Made by a program: the position numbers and the translations under genes | Part shown: in pieces, positions 1 to 7,507 of the stretch | How positions within the stretch are numbered: position 1 is the stretch's first letter | Layout: each line of letters begins with the position of its first letter | Assembly: GCA_020638155.1 (NCBI GenBank) | Contig: JACKJB010000003.1 | Location: 1 to 64,000, forward strand | Length of the DNA stretch: 64,000 nt | From: Rhodospirillales bacterium | Lineage (GTDB): Bacteria > Pseudomonadota > Alphaproteobacteria > Micavibrionales > Micavibrionaceae | Direction: 5' to 3' | Notes under the pieces: generated by a model | Told to the model about the DNA's origin: nothing | Database searches by the model: none | The model's input: only the letters and a program-made list of their open reading frames with translations

Positions 1-2872
1 CATCCAACTGGTAAGATCCGACGATGAAATCGCCTGCGCTGGTGTACACAAAATCGGTCGCGGCATCGAGCGCGCCTGCGCTGTTAAATATTATTTGACG
101 ATCGCTGCCCGGTGCGGCGACGGTGGCGCCGCCGATGGCAACGTAGCCGCCGGACCCGGCGAAGTCGCACATTTCGAGCACGTCGCCGACCGCATTCAGG
201 CGCAGCGCGCCTTGCGTGTTCGCGGTACAATCATTGACATTGCCGAGCAGCAATTGTTCGGCCAGTTCGAGCTGCGCGTTCGGCGCGGTCACGCCGAGGC
301 CGAGGCGGTTGCTGGCGGAAATAAATACGAAGCCCGGATCGCTGCCGAGGGAGCCGCCGGAGTTAAACAGGACTTCGGTATCCGCGCCCGGCACACCGAC
401 GGAACCTGTGGCGACGGCTTCGGCGGTGAAGCAGTTACCGCCGTCTTCATCACAATACTGGATCGCGCCGATTTCACCTTCGACGTCGAGATCAAGTACG
501 CCGGATACGGCAAGTTCGGTCGCCGCGGCGTTCGGGTCGATAACCATGCGCCCGCCGAACAGGCCCATGGTGCTGTTGGCGAGGAAATCAACATCGGTCT
601 GGTCGCCCATGAAGATACCGAGAGAATTTGTGCCGAAGACCTGCGGCGCGTTGCCAACCGGTGCCCCGAGACCAAGGCCCATCGAATTGGTTGCGCCCGG
701 CTCTACATAAACTTTATTCCCCATGGCAATCGCCTGTGCGGCGCGGGCTTCGGCTTCTTCGCCGATGGCGAAGGCCGACTGGCCGCTAGCGACCGTATCG
801 AGGCCGAAAGCGGTGGAGTATGCGCCGACGACCCCATCATCCCACTGGCTGCCCGTTACCTGTCCGGCGCGGAAGGCGGCGGCGCTGGTGTACCAGAGCA
901 TCCGTGTGCCAGCGCCTTCGAGCGCGGAAGAGAAGGTCAGATCCGTACCGGAGCTTGTTATATAGGAATAGTTTTCGTAGCGGATATATGTGCCTTCATC
1001 CGTCCAGACCCCGCCGACCCCGCCGCCGCCGCCGCCGGAAGTCCCGACCGTTTCCCACAGCCCGGTGTTATCGGAGCAGATCATCAGCTCGTCAGAGCCG
1101 CTATAGGCAATCATCCCGGCTTCAGAGCAGGCATTGCCCGCGGTATATGCGGCGCTGCTGCGCAGGCGGATTTCGCCATCAATATCCAAGGCCGCCGTCG
1201 GCACACCCGATGCAATATTTATCCCAAGATCACCAGGAATAAAGATGTTGCCAGCCTGATCGGATTCAAGGCGGGTATTGCCGTCCGTACGGAGTTGAAC
1301 GTTACCTGTACTGCTGAAAAACAGGCCTTCCGCCCCACCGCCCGCGTCATTGACGTCCTGGAACGAATTGCCGAACACATCGCCGGTTACATCGGCATTG
1401 CCGGAAACGTTCACATTATTTGTTACATCAAGGTTACCCGAAGTGATATCAACACCGTCCGCATCGCTAAAGGTTACCGCGCCGTCGCTATCGGTAATAT
1501 CCCCGGCGACGGTCAATGTACCGCCCAAAGTCGTTGCAAAGGCGCCGACTGAAAAAGCGCCCTGCACATCGGTAATCAGCAGATTTGTCGTACCTGCCGT
1601 AACATCGAGGCCGCCAGTGGAATCCAGACCACCAGCCCCGGCGCTGACCGTGCCGCCGCTGGCCGTGCCGGATGCCGTGATATCCGTGCCGTCAATATCG
1701 CCGGACACATCAAGATCTCCGGTAATATCAAGAATACCGTCGCCTGAATCGGTAATTGTTGCGGTATCCACATCATTAGACGTTAATGTTCCCGTCAAAG
1801 TCGCGTCAGGAACACTCAACACACCCGCCGCATAATTAAAGTTTCCGCCATCGTCTTTGAAGCTGCCGGTGCCATCACTCATCTGGACAGAACCGTCAAC
1901 CCCCTGCGCCCCGGCGCTGGAACCCGCGCCACCGACCTCGGTCCAGCCGCTGACCGTGTCGCAAACATCAAGGACCGTACCGGATGTAAAATTAACCCGC
2001 AGCGCCCCGGCATTCGCAGCATTACCCAAACATTCTTCGGGAACGGAAACCCCGCCGCCGCGGGAGCCGGGCGTATCCTGATCCGGCAGATCGAGCATAC
2101 TGTTCGCGCCAAACTGCAGGCGGGAGTCAGTCATATCAAAGGCGCCGCCCGACAGCGAGCCACCACTTTTGAATGCGACCTGATTGCCTTCGGGTACTTC
2201 GACGTTTTTATCGATCGTTGCCGTATCCGGCGATCCGCTCTTCAGCGCCCACAATCCGCCGGACGCTTCGACTGCGCCCGCGTAAGTAATATCAATCACA
2301 AGGTCATCGCCGCCGCGCGTAACATAACCGGGGTCATCCGCACAAGTGGTCTGAAACACACGGTCCTGCCCGGCGGAAATAATGGCGATCACGGTTTCGC
2401 TGCTGCCATTGGTGCCATCAAGCACGTTAGCGCCATTGGTCGGCGCACATCCGGATCCGATCATAGGGCCGTGATCCCACGAACAATACCCGTAGGTCGT
2501 TCCCCAGGGGTCGTTTTGAGACGTTCCAATCGAAGGCGGAATACAACCACCTCCTCCCGGTGCGGTCGCACAGGCGACAAACCCTAACGGCTCAACAAAA
2601 CCATCACTATCGCAGTCGCCGCTATCAGCTGCCTTTGCCGCTTCCAGCATCGCCAGTTTGTGGGCGATTTGCATCTGGGCGTCGGCTTTGGCGTTTTGGT
2701 TGAGTCGCACGACGGTCCCGACCGGACCGCGCATCAGGGTAGAAGTTGCCACGCCAACGACGCCGACCAGGGCAACGGCGCCGAACAACGTGAAAAAAAC
2801 GTTACCACTTTCACCCCAGCGGGTAGAGCGGTCCCGTCTTTTATTCTTGTGCTTTAAAAAGCCGAATATCAA
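1..2872 (-). CDS. Large surface adhesin with pilin-like N-terminus and YadA-like head motif (3' end outside window)
   Basis: An open frame runs from a TTG at 2872 to the window edge with no stop, at least 957 codons. GGGGA lies 5 bases before the TTG. An in-frame TAA lies just upstream, and the nearby ATG belongs to an 11-codon frame, so TTG is the best start. The N-terminus is basic (KHKNKRRDRSTRWGESGNVF), then a hydrophobic segment to about residue 42, resembling a prepilin-type anchor. The rest is rich in Gly, Asp, Ser and Thr. Near residues 690-715 it reads STAFGLDTVASGQSAFAIG, the SxAxGxxAxA pattern of trimeric autotransporter heads. Further on, a unit around PGxDxxxxFNSxGxL occurs at least twice. 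By family analogy this is a surface attachment or pilus-tip type protein. The function is inferred, and the C-terminal anchor cannot be seen. Confidence 0.75.
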   Translation of the reverse strand, partial: MIFGFLKHKNKRRDRSTRWGESGNVFFTLFGAVALVGVVGVATSTLMRGPVGTVVRLNQNAKADAQMQIAHKLAMLEAAKAADSGDCDSDGFVEPLGFVACATAPGGGGCIPPSIGTSQNDPWGTTYGYCSWDHGPMIGSGCAPTNGANVLDGTNGSSETVIAIISAGQDRVFQTTCADDPGYVTRGGDDLVIDITYAGAVEASGGLWALKSGSPDTATIDKNVEVPEGNQVAFKSGGSLSGGAFDMTDSRLQFGANSMLDLPDQDTPGSRGGGVSVPEECLGNAANAGALRVNFTSGTVLDVCDTVSGWTEVGGAGSSAGAQGVDGSVQMSDGTGSFKDDGGNFNYAAGVLSVPDATLTGTLTSNDVDTATITDSGDGILDITGDLDVSGDIDGTDITASGTASGGTVSAGAGGLDSTGGLDVTAGTTNLLITDVQGAFSVGAFATTLGGTLTVAGDITDSDGAVTFSDADGVDITSGNLDVTNNVNVSGNADVTGDVFGNSFQDVNDAGGGAEGLFFSSTGNVQLRTDGNTRLESDQAGNIFIPGDLGINIASGVPTAALDIDGEIRLRSSAAYTAGNACSEAGMIAYSGSDELMICSDNTGLWETVGTSGGGGGGVGGVWTDEGTYIRYENYSYITSSGTDLTFSSALEGAGTRMLWYTSAAAFRAGQVTGSQWDDGVVGAYSTAFGLDTVASGQSAFAIGEEAEARAAQAIAMGNKVYVEPGATNSMGLGLGAPVGNAPQVFGTNSLGIFMGDQTDVDFLANSTMGLFGGRMVIDPNAAATELAVSGVLDLDVEGEIGAIQYCDEDGGNCFTAEAVATGSVGVPGADTEVLFNSGGSLGSDPGFVFISASNRLGLGVTAPNAQLELAEQLLLGNVNDCTANTQGALRLNAVGDVLEMCDFAGSGGYVAIGGATVAAPGSDRQIIFNSAGALDAATDFVYTSAGDFIVGSYQLD

Positions 2873-3383
2873 CTTAATCCCCGAGTTTCCCGATCTTGTA
2901 AATGCGCATTAAGATCGATTATGTATATTCTTAATTTTTTCATGAAATTGTTAATATATTGATTATTTCCGGTTAACAGAGTGTTACCAGACGCGTTTTT
3001 TTTCGTCGGACCTCTAACGCATTTATCAAGTACGTATGATAACCACCTGGAACAATTCAATTTTCCAGATAATGCGAGACGCCACGTATCGCACACAAAT
3101 CCGCCAGCCATTTTTTATTCCTGTTAAGATTCCTGTGAACGGCAGAAAGCCGCCACTTTTAAGAAAAAACACAAGTTTTCGAGACTATCTTACTGATTTT
3201 CTTAGAAAGAATCAAGATATCCACAAAATTGAGAGCGTTAGTAAAGCCTATATAGCTGACATCGCTCAAAAGTTTCGTCATTGCACGCTTTATGCGTGCA
3301 ATCTACCTGTCTAGCGAAGAAGAATGGATTACACGGACAAGCCGTGTAATGACGGTCAGGGAAAGAAATGAAATGTAACAGGA
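2873..3383. other. Intergenic, AT-rich upstream region of the adhesin gene
   Basis: This 511-base gap lies between the adhesin start and the stop of the gene ending at 3384. Bases 2900-3030 are markedly AT-rich and probably hold the adhesin promoter, but I see no hexamer pair with convincing spacing. A 92-codon plus-strand frame at 3036-3314 has no good ribosome site and atypical composition, so I do not call it. A short palindrome sits at 3328-3350 (separate entry). Confidence 0.5.
3328..3350. repeat. Short REP-like palindrome
   Basis: ATTACACGG and CCGTGTAAT form a perfect 9-bp stem around a 5-base loop. It is followed directly by GACGG, so it ends in the ATGAC motif that bounds the other palindromic repeats of the window. 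It may be a truncated member of that group or a terminator for the gene upstream on either side. There is no T-run. Confidence 0.55.
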
Positions 3384-3707
3384 TCAAATCACCAGCCGCA
3401 GGATCAGGCTGTCCGGCTTTAATTCGACCGACTTGGTGGCTTTTTTGGAAATAGGTATCCCCTGTGAACGGCAGAACAGCATCAGGGCGGCGGCTAGGAA
3501 GTCTCGGCTATAAGTTAAGGTATGTTCGGTATTTTCATGGCTATTATTAATAGAGAGAACGAGTTTGTTTTTATCGTCCGGATCGACATCAATCGCGTCA
3601 ATATGCCCCGGCGGCGGTTTCTTGATTTCCTTTTGCACGCATAAGGAATAAACCGCCTTATAGGCTTCATCGTAACTGAATATAATGCGCCGGTCTTCGC
3701 GTGGCAT
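3384..3707 (-). CDS. Hypothetical protein, 107 aa
   Basis: I do not recognise a family. The product is soluble and mildly charged, with no signal peptide or membrane segment. Its composition looks natural (DEAYKAVYSLCVQKEIKK near the N-terminus). A GGTGGG stretch lies 8 bases before the ATG, which supports the start. It stands alone between the adhesin upstream region and a palindromic repeat, and is divergent from the ExoD gene. The frame is probably real because no rival frame of similar quality exists here. Confidence 0.6.
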   Translation of the reverse strand: MPREDRRIIFSYDEAYKAVYSLCVQKEIKKPPPGHIDAIDVDPDDKNKLVLSINNSHENTEHTLTYSRDFLAAALMLFCRSQGIPISKKATKSVELKPDSLILRLVI

Positions 3708-3789
3708 ATCTGTTTTCCCACCTTTTCCATTTCACAGGATACGGGCTAATTTTTGCCAAGTGGTTAACAACAAAAAGAAAAATTTATGG

Positions 3790-3859
3790 CGTCATTTCGA
3801 AGCGAAGCTGAGAAATCTCCAGATTACCGGGAGATCCCTCACATGCGTTCGGGATGACG
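3790..3859. repeat. Palindromic repeat, family R3 copy a
   Basis: A 70-base element begins GTCATTTCGAAGCGAAGC and ends GCGTTCGGGATGAC. Its centre, GAGAAATCTCC ... GGGAGATCCCTC, can fold on itself. A near-identical copy in the opposite orientation lies at 46079-46146. Arms, spacing and central hairpin agree between the copies, with a few differences in the loop. It lies in the intergenic region upstream of the ExoD gene. Confidence 0.8.
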
Positions 3860-3916
3860 CTGCCCGCATTTAAAAAAGCACTTTGTCGTTTGGCCTGACG
3901 CGCTTAACATCGTCTC

Positions 3917-4555
3917 ATGACTCATGATCCTGCCATACGGACCTTATCAGATGTGCTGACTGACCTCAAAAACGGGCTGCGCGGCACTGAAGTTTCCGTG
4001 GATTCGCTGATAGAATCCCTGCATGAGCGCGGGATTGCTATGCTGCTGCTGCTGTTCGCCGCGCCGATGGCGCTGCCGCTGCCGGTACCGCCAGGAATTA
4101 ATGTCGCGCTGGCCTCCCCGCTTTTATTGCTGACCGGGCAGCAGGTCCTGGGCGCGCATACGATCTGGCTGCCGGAAAAAATCCGTAAGCGGACATTTTC
4201 CGTTCCGAAGCTTTCCCAACTGATTGACGGGCTGGTGCCGTGGATGAAACGGCTTGAGATCATTGTAAAACCAAGGCTTGGTTTCCTGTCGCAGGACGGG
4301 GCCTCGCGGTTTTTCGGGGCGCTGGGTTTTATTATGGCGCTGTCGGTCTGTATCCCGGTGCCGCTGACCAATACCGTGCCCAGCTTCGGGATTGCGCTGA
4401 TGTCGGTCGGTTTTATCATGCGGGACGGGCTGGCGGTGCTGGCAGGCGCACTGATCGGGACCGCGTGGGTTTTGATGCTGGCCGGGGCTGTGGTTATCTT
4501 CGGTCCTGACGCTTTTCACATGGTCAAAGACATGATTAAATCTATATTGGTGTAA
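3917..4555 (+). CDS. exoD: ExoD-family membrane protein
   Basis: The 212-residue product matches the ExoD family, inner-membrane proteins first linked to exopolysaccharide synthesis and alkali tolerance in rhizobia. The biochemical role of the family is unsettled. The family pattern is visible: an N-terminal helix (TEVSVDSLIESLHERGIAML), a Pro-rich hydrophobic stretch (APMALPLPVPPGINVALASP), the amphipathic PEKIRKRTF region, and at least three C-terminal membrane segments from about residue 125. Two bases separate it from dsbB, so the two are probably co-transcribed. The ribosome site is weak. Confidence 0.85.
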   Translation: MTHDPAIRTLSDVLTDLKNGLRGTEVSVDSLIESLHERGIAMLLLLFAAPMALPLPVPPGINVALASPLLLLTGQQVLGAHTIWLPEKIRKRTFSVPKLSQLIDGLVPWMKRLEIIVKPRLGFLSQDGASRFFGALGFIMALSVCIPVPLTNTVPSFGIALMSVGFIMRDGLAVLAGALIGTAWVLMLAGAVVIFGPDAFHMVKDMIKSILV

Positions 4556-4557
4556 AG

Positions 4558-5112
4558 ATGAGCGCATTCAAATTAAGCACATGGATTATCCATACAATGG
4601 CCAACCCGGTCGCCGTTAACGGCGGCATCTTTCTTATTTCCGCGATTACGCTGATGGTCGCGCTGATTTCACAATATGTTTACGGGCTGCAGCCCTGTAT
4701 CCTGTGCATTTACCAGCGGGTTCCCTATGCGCTGACAGCGCTGCTGGGGATTGGCGGGCTGATTACTTTATATAAGGAAGAATGGGGCCGCCATGCCGCG
4801 CTCACCGTCTTCCTGTCGTCAATCATCTTCTTTATCGGCAGTGTTATCGCGTTTTATCACAGCGGTGTGGAACAGCACTGGTGGGTCTCCATCCTGGAAG
4901 GCTGCAAAGTCGATTTTGATGCCGGGAGCGTCGAAGAATTGATGCAATTGATGGATAACAAGCCTGCGGCACGCTGTGATGAAATTCCGTGGGCGGACCC
5001 GGTCTTCGGCCTGTCGATGGCGGCCTATAATACGATGATGTCGTTCGGGCTGGGTGTCGGCTGCGCGATCTCGGCGATCCTGATCCGCCGCAAGGATAAC
5101 GGGTTGTTATAA
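4558..5112 (+). CDS. dsbB: Disulfide bond formation protein B
   Basis: DsbB is the inner-membrane quinone reductase that reoxidises periplasmic DsbA. The 184-residue protein has four membrane segments. The first redox pair, Cys47 and Cys50 (CILC), follows segment two, and the second pair, Cys116 and Cys140, lies in the long periplasmic loop as the mechanism requires. The start lies 2 bases after the exoD stop, giving a two-gene operon. Its stop codon abuts the stop of a 40-codon gene on the other strand (5107-5229). Confidence 0.93.
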   Translation: MSAFKLSTWIIHTMANPVAVNGGIFLISAITLMVALISQYVYGLQPCILCIYQRVPYALTALLGIGGLITLYKEEWGRHAALTVFLSSIIFFIGSVIAFYHSGVEQHWWVSILEGCKVDFDAGSVEELMQLMDNKPAARCDEIPWADPVFGLSMAAYNTMMSFGLGVGCAISAILIRRKDNGLL

Positions 5113-5229
5113 ACCGGCTATCCCGGCCAGCGCCGACAGCCCCAGGAAAATCCCGGCATAAAAAATGAAGAACCCGACGGATTGTTTTAATGTCCGCTTC
5201 TTGCCGAAATCGAATAAATCGTCAAACAT
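5107..5229 (-). CDS. Small single-span membrane protein, 40 aa
   Basis: The frame encodes 40 residues: an acidic and then basic head (MFDDLFDFGKKRTLKQ) and a hydrophobic helix of about 22 residues rich in Phe, Gly and Ala. GGGGA lies 5 bases before the ATG, an excellent ribosome site. The stop meets the dsbB stop in a convergent arrangement. Amphipathic head plus single helix is the typical plan of small regulatory membrane proteins. The frame is below usual gene-finder cut-offs. I do not recognise the family. Confidence 0.7.
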   Translation of the reverse strand: MFDDLFDFGKKRTLKQSVGFFIFYAGIFLGLSALAGIAGL

Positions 5230-5230
5230 A

Positions 5231-5267
5231 CTTATCCCCAAAATCTGTGTATAGTGCTGTGGATAAG
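5231..5267. promoter_or_regulatory. Inverted repeat with a DnaA-box-like sequence
   Basis: CTTATCC (5231-5237) and GGATAAG (5261-5267) form an interrupted inverted repeat. TGTGGATAA at 5258-5266 equals the complement of the classical DnaA box TTATCCACA, and TTATCCCCA at 5232 differs from it by one base. It lies immediately upstream of the 40-aa gene and overlaps its ribosome site. A similar pair, ACTTATCC ... GGATAAGT, is at about 6635-6662. This may be a regulator site. Two boxes are not enough to suggest an origin. Confidence 0.3.
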
Positions 5268-5321
5268 CCTGTTTATAAAGATTATCAAGATTCTGTCAAG
5301 TGTCTTCGATTCCCGCGAACC

Positions 5322-5459
5322 GTCATTCCCGCGGCTCTGCAAAGCAGGGCTGATCGGCGGGAATCCAGTTAAAGACGGCAAGCCATGCTTGCCGACATAT
5401 GGGTCCCCGTTGTTTAACCCCCCCCCTTGCCTTGCAAGGGGGGGTGTCACGGGGATGAC
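5322..5459. repeat. Composite palindromic repeat, family R2 copy a
   Basis: A 138-base element begins GTCATTCCCGCGG and ends CACGGGGATGAC. It contains a first hairpin closing on GCGGGAATCCAG, a central palindrome ACGGCAAGC-ATGCTTGCCG, and a second hairpin of CCCCCCCTTG against CAAGGGGGGG. A second copy with the same arms but different loop sequences is at 36412-36548, so the structure looks better conserved than the loops. Confidence 0.85.
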
Positions 5460-5477
5460 AAAAGAGGGGAAAGAAAG

Positions 5478-5503
5478 AAAAAGCCGGGACAAGCCCGGCT
5501 TTT
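5478..5503 (-). terminator. Rho-independent terminator
   Basis: On the minus strand a GCCGGG/CCCGGC stem extended by A-T pairs, with a 5-base loop, is followed by a run of T. It lies 22 bases beyond the stop of the membrane protein gene ending at 5525. The A-rich side would also give a T-run on the plus strand, so it may act in both directions. Confidence 0.7.
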
Positions 5504-5524
5504 CCGCATGCTTTAAGCAAGAAG

Positions 5525-5878
5525 CTATTTACTACTGATCGTGGTCAGCAAGGCGATCGGGACGAGGCCCAATATCGCCCCACTGCTCCATGCCAGATAT
5601 ACGCCGACCATCACGATAATGATCGACATGATATCGCTGGTCAGCCCTCTTTTCGCCAGTACGGACCCGCCGAGCCACAGCACAAAGAGTGTGCTTATGA
5701 TCGTAAAGGTCTCGCCTCCGGCGAAGAAGCTGCCGCCGCCGTCAACCAGTCCGGCCATTCCGAGGAAATGGACCAGTACCGTTGAAACGCCGACCAGGAT
5801 CATCAGGTGGGCGATGAAAAACATCACCGCACTGCCCATATCCCTTTTGGCTCCCAGATCTAATGAATTCCCAAACAT
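5525..5878 (-). CDS. Small inner-membrane protein, 117 aa, unknown function
   Basis: Three hydrophobic segments are visible, at about residues 15-42, 55-75 and 83-112, with short polar links. The short N-terminal tail MFGNSLDLGAKRDMG suggests a cytoplasmic N-terminus. There is no catalytic motif or known family that I recognise. AAAGGAGG lies 5 bases before the ATG (complement of cctcctttt at 5884), a strong ribosome site. The gene is followed by its own terminator and probably forms a single unit. Confidence 0.75.
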   Translation of the reverse strand: MFGNSLDLGAKRDMGSAVMFFIAHLMILVGVSTVLVHFLGMAGLVDGGGSFFAGGETFTIISTLFVLWLGGSVLAKRGLTSDIMSIIIVMVGVYLAWSSGAILGLVPIALLTTISSK

Positions 5879-5945
5879 GACAAACCTCCTTTTGTTTGGT
5901 TTTCATGCCATGGCGGCGTGCAGGCCGGTCATGGCTCCCTTCCTA

Positions 5946-6512
5946 TCAGTCCACCAGTTCGGTGTCCCAATAAAGAAAATCCCCCCAACTCTCGTGCAAG
6001 AAGTTTGGGGGGAACTTTCTACCGTTTTCCTGAAGTTCAAATATCGACGGCTGCCTCGGCTCTCTGCGCGGGTACATGCCGCAATCATCGGGCATCCTGT
6101 CCCCCTTTCGGGTGTTACACCCCTGGCAGGCGGCGACGATATTATCCCAGGACGTTCGTCCCCCGCGTGAGCGCGGGATCACATGATCGAAGGTCAGGTC
6201 ATTGGCTTTGAAATTGCCCTGACAGTACATGCAATCAAACCCGTCGCGCAGGAAGACGTTAAATCGTGTAAAGGCCGGCCACTTGGCCGACGGTATGTAT
6301 TCTTTTAAGGCCAGTACACTCGGCAAACGCATTTCATGGGTGGGGGAACGGACAATACGTTCATATTCGGAAACGACCACGACTGAGTCGCGGAAAATCG
6401 CTTTGATCGCGTCCTGCCATGACCAGAGAGATAAGGGAAAATAGCTGAGCGGCCTGTAATCTGCGTTCAAAATCAAGGCCGGGCATTTCTCCAAAGGCGT
6501 ATTTAAGTCCAT
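5946..6512 (-). CDS. HNH endonuclease
   Basis: The protein (188 aa from ATG 6512) has the HNH pattern: CMYCQ, then LTFDHVIPRSRGGRTSWDN, then ACQGCNTRKGDR. The two Cys pairs bind the structural zinc, and DH...N...H-type residues form the beta-beta-alpha metal site. The opening MDLNTPLEKCPALILNADYR matches the usual start of this stand-alone alphaproteobacterial HNH family. The open frame extends to a GTG at 6620, but the added residues look random. The physiological role is unknown. Such proteins are often chromosomal and not tied to a restriction system, and no methylase partner lies beside it. Confidence 0.87.
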   Translation of the reverse strand: MDLNTPLEKCPALILNADYRPLSYFPLSLWSWQDAIKAIFRDSVVVVSEYERIVRSPTHEMRLPSVLALKEYIPSAKWPAFTRFNVFLRDGFDCMYCQGNFKANDLTFDHVIPRSRGGRTSWDNIVAACQGCNTRKGDRMPDDCGMYPRREPRQPSIFELQENGRKFPPNFLHESWGDFLYWDTELVD

Positions 6513-6724
6513 AACCAATACCACTCCTTTCGTCTGCCGCCGGCTGCGGTGGAAACCTTTGCTGGAAAAGGGTTTCGCTGCTCTTACATGTACTATTTTA
6601 CCGCAAATTCGGGCGTACACCTAGAAATTCCAGCAACTTATCCCGAGGACACAGGATAAGTCATTGAAATAAAACAATTTCAAGAACGCAAAAAGAAATG
6701 ACTTTTACAGGGTTTTAAGGCGTT

Positions 6725-7387
6725 TTATTCAAATATTTTCTTCAAAAACGCAGAGCCACTGGCGATTCCCGCCTCATCGATATTGTGCATCAGGCCCGGC
6801 GTTACCTCCCCCGATACATCGAAGCCGTTCGCCTGGAGGGTTTCCTGCGCGTGATAATAGAGCGATACCGGCACAACATCATCGGCATCCCCATGGATCA
6901 AATGCACCGGAAGCTGCTTGTTGATGCCATCCTGCCCCAGCGCTTCCCCGCCGACCAGCGCCCCGGAATACGCCAGCACCCCGGCGAGTTTTTCAGGAAA
7001 ACGCGGCCCGACATACAGGCTCATCATCGATCCTTGCGAAAAGCCCAGCAACGCGGTTTTATCCGCCGGGACGTTATATTTTTCCATCTGTTCGGAAATA
7101 TAGTGATCCAGAACAGGCGCGGCACGCTGGACACCGGCAAGGGTTACGGAGGCGCTACGGTCCTGCAGGCTAAACCACTGATATCCTACCGGAGCCATAT
7201 CGCACGGGTACGGCGCGTCAGGAGACACAAACATCGCATCAGGCAGCGCTTCGGCCAGAAACGGCGCCAGGCTGATTAAATCCTGCCCGTTCGATCCCAG
7301 GCCATGCAGCAAGATAACAAGCTCTTTTGGCTGTCCGCCGGATGCCGGTCCGTATTTATAGGTTTTCAGATCGTATTCGTTACTCAT
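6725..7387 (-). CDS. Carboxylesterase/phospholipase-type alpha/beta hydrolase
   Basis: The protein belongs to the Abhydrolase_2 (YpfH/EstB) family of small carboxylesterases. The HGLGS oxyanion loop, nucleophile GFSQG, acid in HGDADDVVP and histidine in GLMHNID are all present. I place the start at ATG 7387 (MSNEYDLKTY), which gives the usual size of about 220 residues and leaves 120 bases for the divergent promoters. The frame stays open to an ATG at 7477 that would add a hydrophobic, signal-like segment, but that ATG lies next to a perfect palindrome and only 30 bases from the iron permease gene. An exported form is therefore possible but less likely. Confidence 0.82.
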   Translation of the reverse strand: MSNEYDLKTYKYGPASGGQPKELVILLHGLGSNGQDLISLAPFLAEALPDAMFVSPDAPYPCDMAPVGYQWFSLQDRSASVTLAGVQRAAPVLDHYISEQMEKYNVPADKTALLGFSQGSMMSLYVGPRFPEKLAGVLAYSGALVGGEALGQDGINKQLPVHLIHGDADDVVPVSLYYHAQETLQANGFDVSGEVTPGLMHNIDEAGIASGSAFLKKIFE

Positions 7388-7461
7388 TGTCCCCTGTCCC
7401 CAAATTTCCCCAGATTGAATGACCAGAAATGCTTGCATCACCAGCAAAGATAAGATAGTTG

Positions 7462-7476
7462 TGAGAATAGTTCTCA
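7462..7476. promoter_or_regulatory. Palindromic operator candidate upstream of the iron permease gene
   Basis: TGAGAA-TAG-TTCTCA is a perfect 6-bp inverted repeat with a 3-base spacer, 31 bases before the FTR1 start and between divergent genes. Its size and position fit a dimeric iron-responsive repressor such as Fur or Irr, whose alphaproteobacterial boxes include TTCTAA-type half sites. The match is only partial, so the regulator is not identified. Confidence 0.4.
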
Positions 7477-7507
7477 TTTGCGATCAGCTCTTTACCGAGG
7501 TGCACCC

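Noticed and set aside
95..1552. Long plus-strand frame of 485 codons antisense to the adhesin
   Set aside because: The minus strand stays open over the whole 2.9 kb and encodes a coherent signal-anchor and head motif. The plus frame has no ribosome site and a skewed composition that mirrors the Gly/Asp-rich adhesin.
3036..3314. Plus-strand frame of 92 codons in the intergenic region
   Set aside because: There is no ribosome site, no neighbour and no family-like composition. Its end overlaps the palindrome flank.
5231..5267. Replication origin
   Set aside because: Only one perfect and one near DnaA box, no AT-rich unwinding region and no origin-type genes nearby.
5946..6512. Restriction-modification system around the HNH nuclease
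   Set aside because: No DNA methyltransferase or specificity gene lies beside it. The methyltransferases in the window are of other types and are over 7 kb away.
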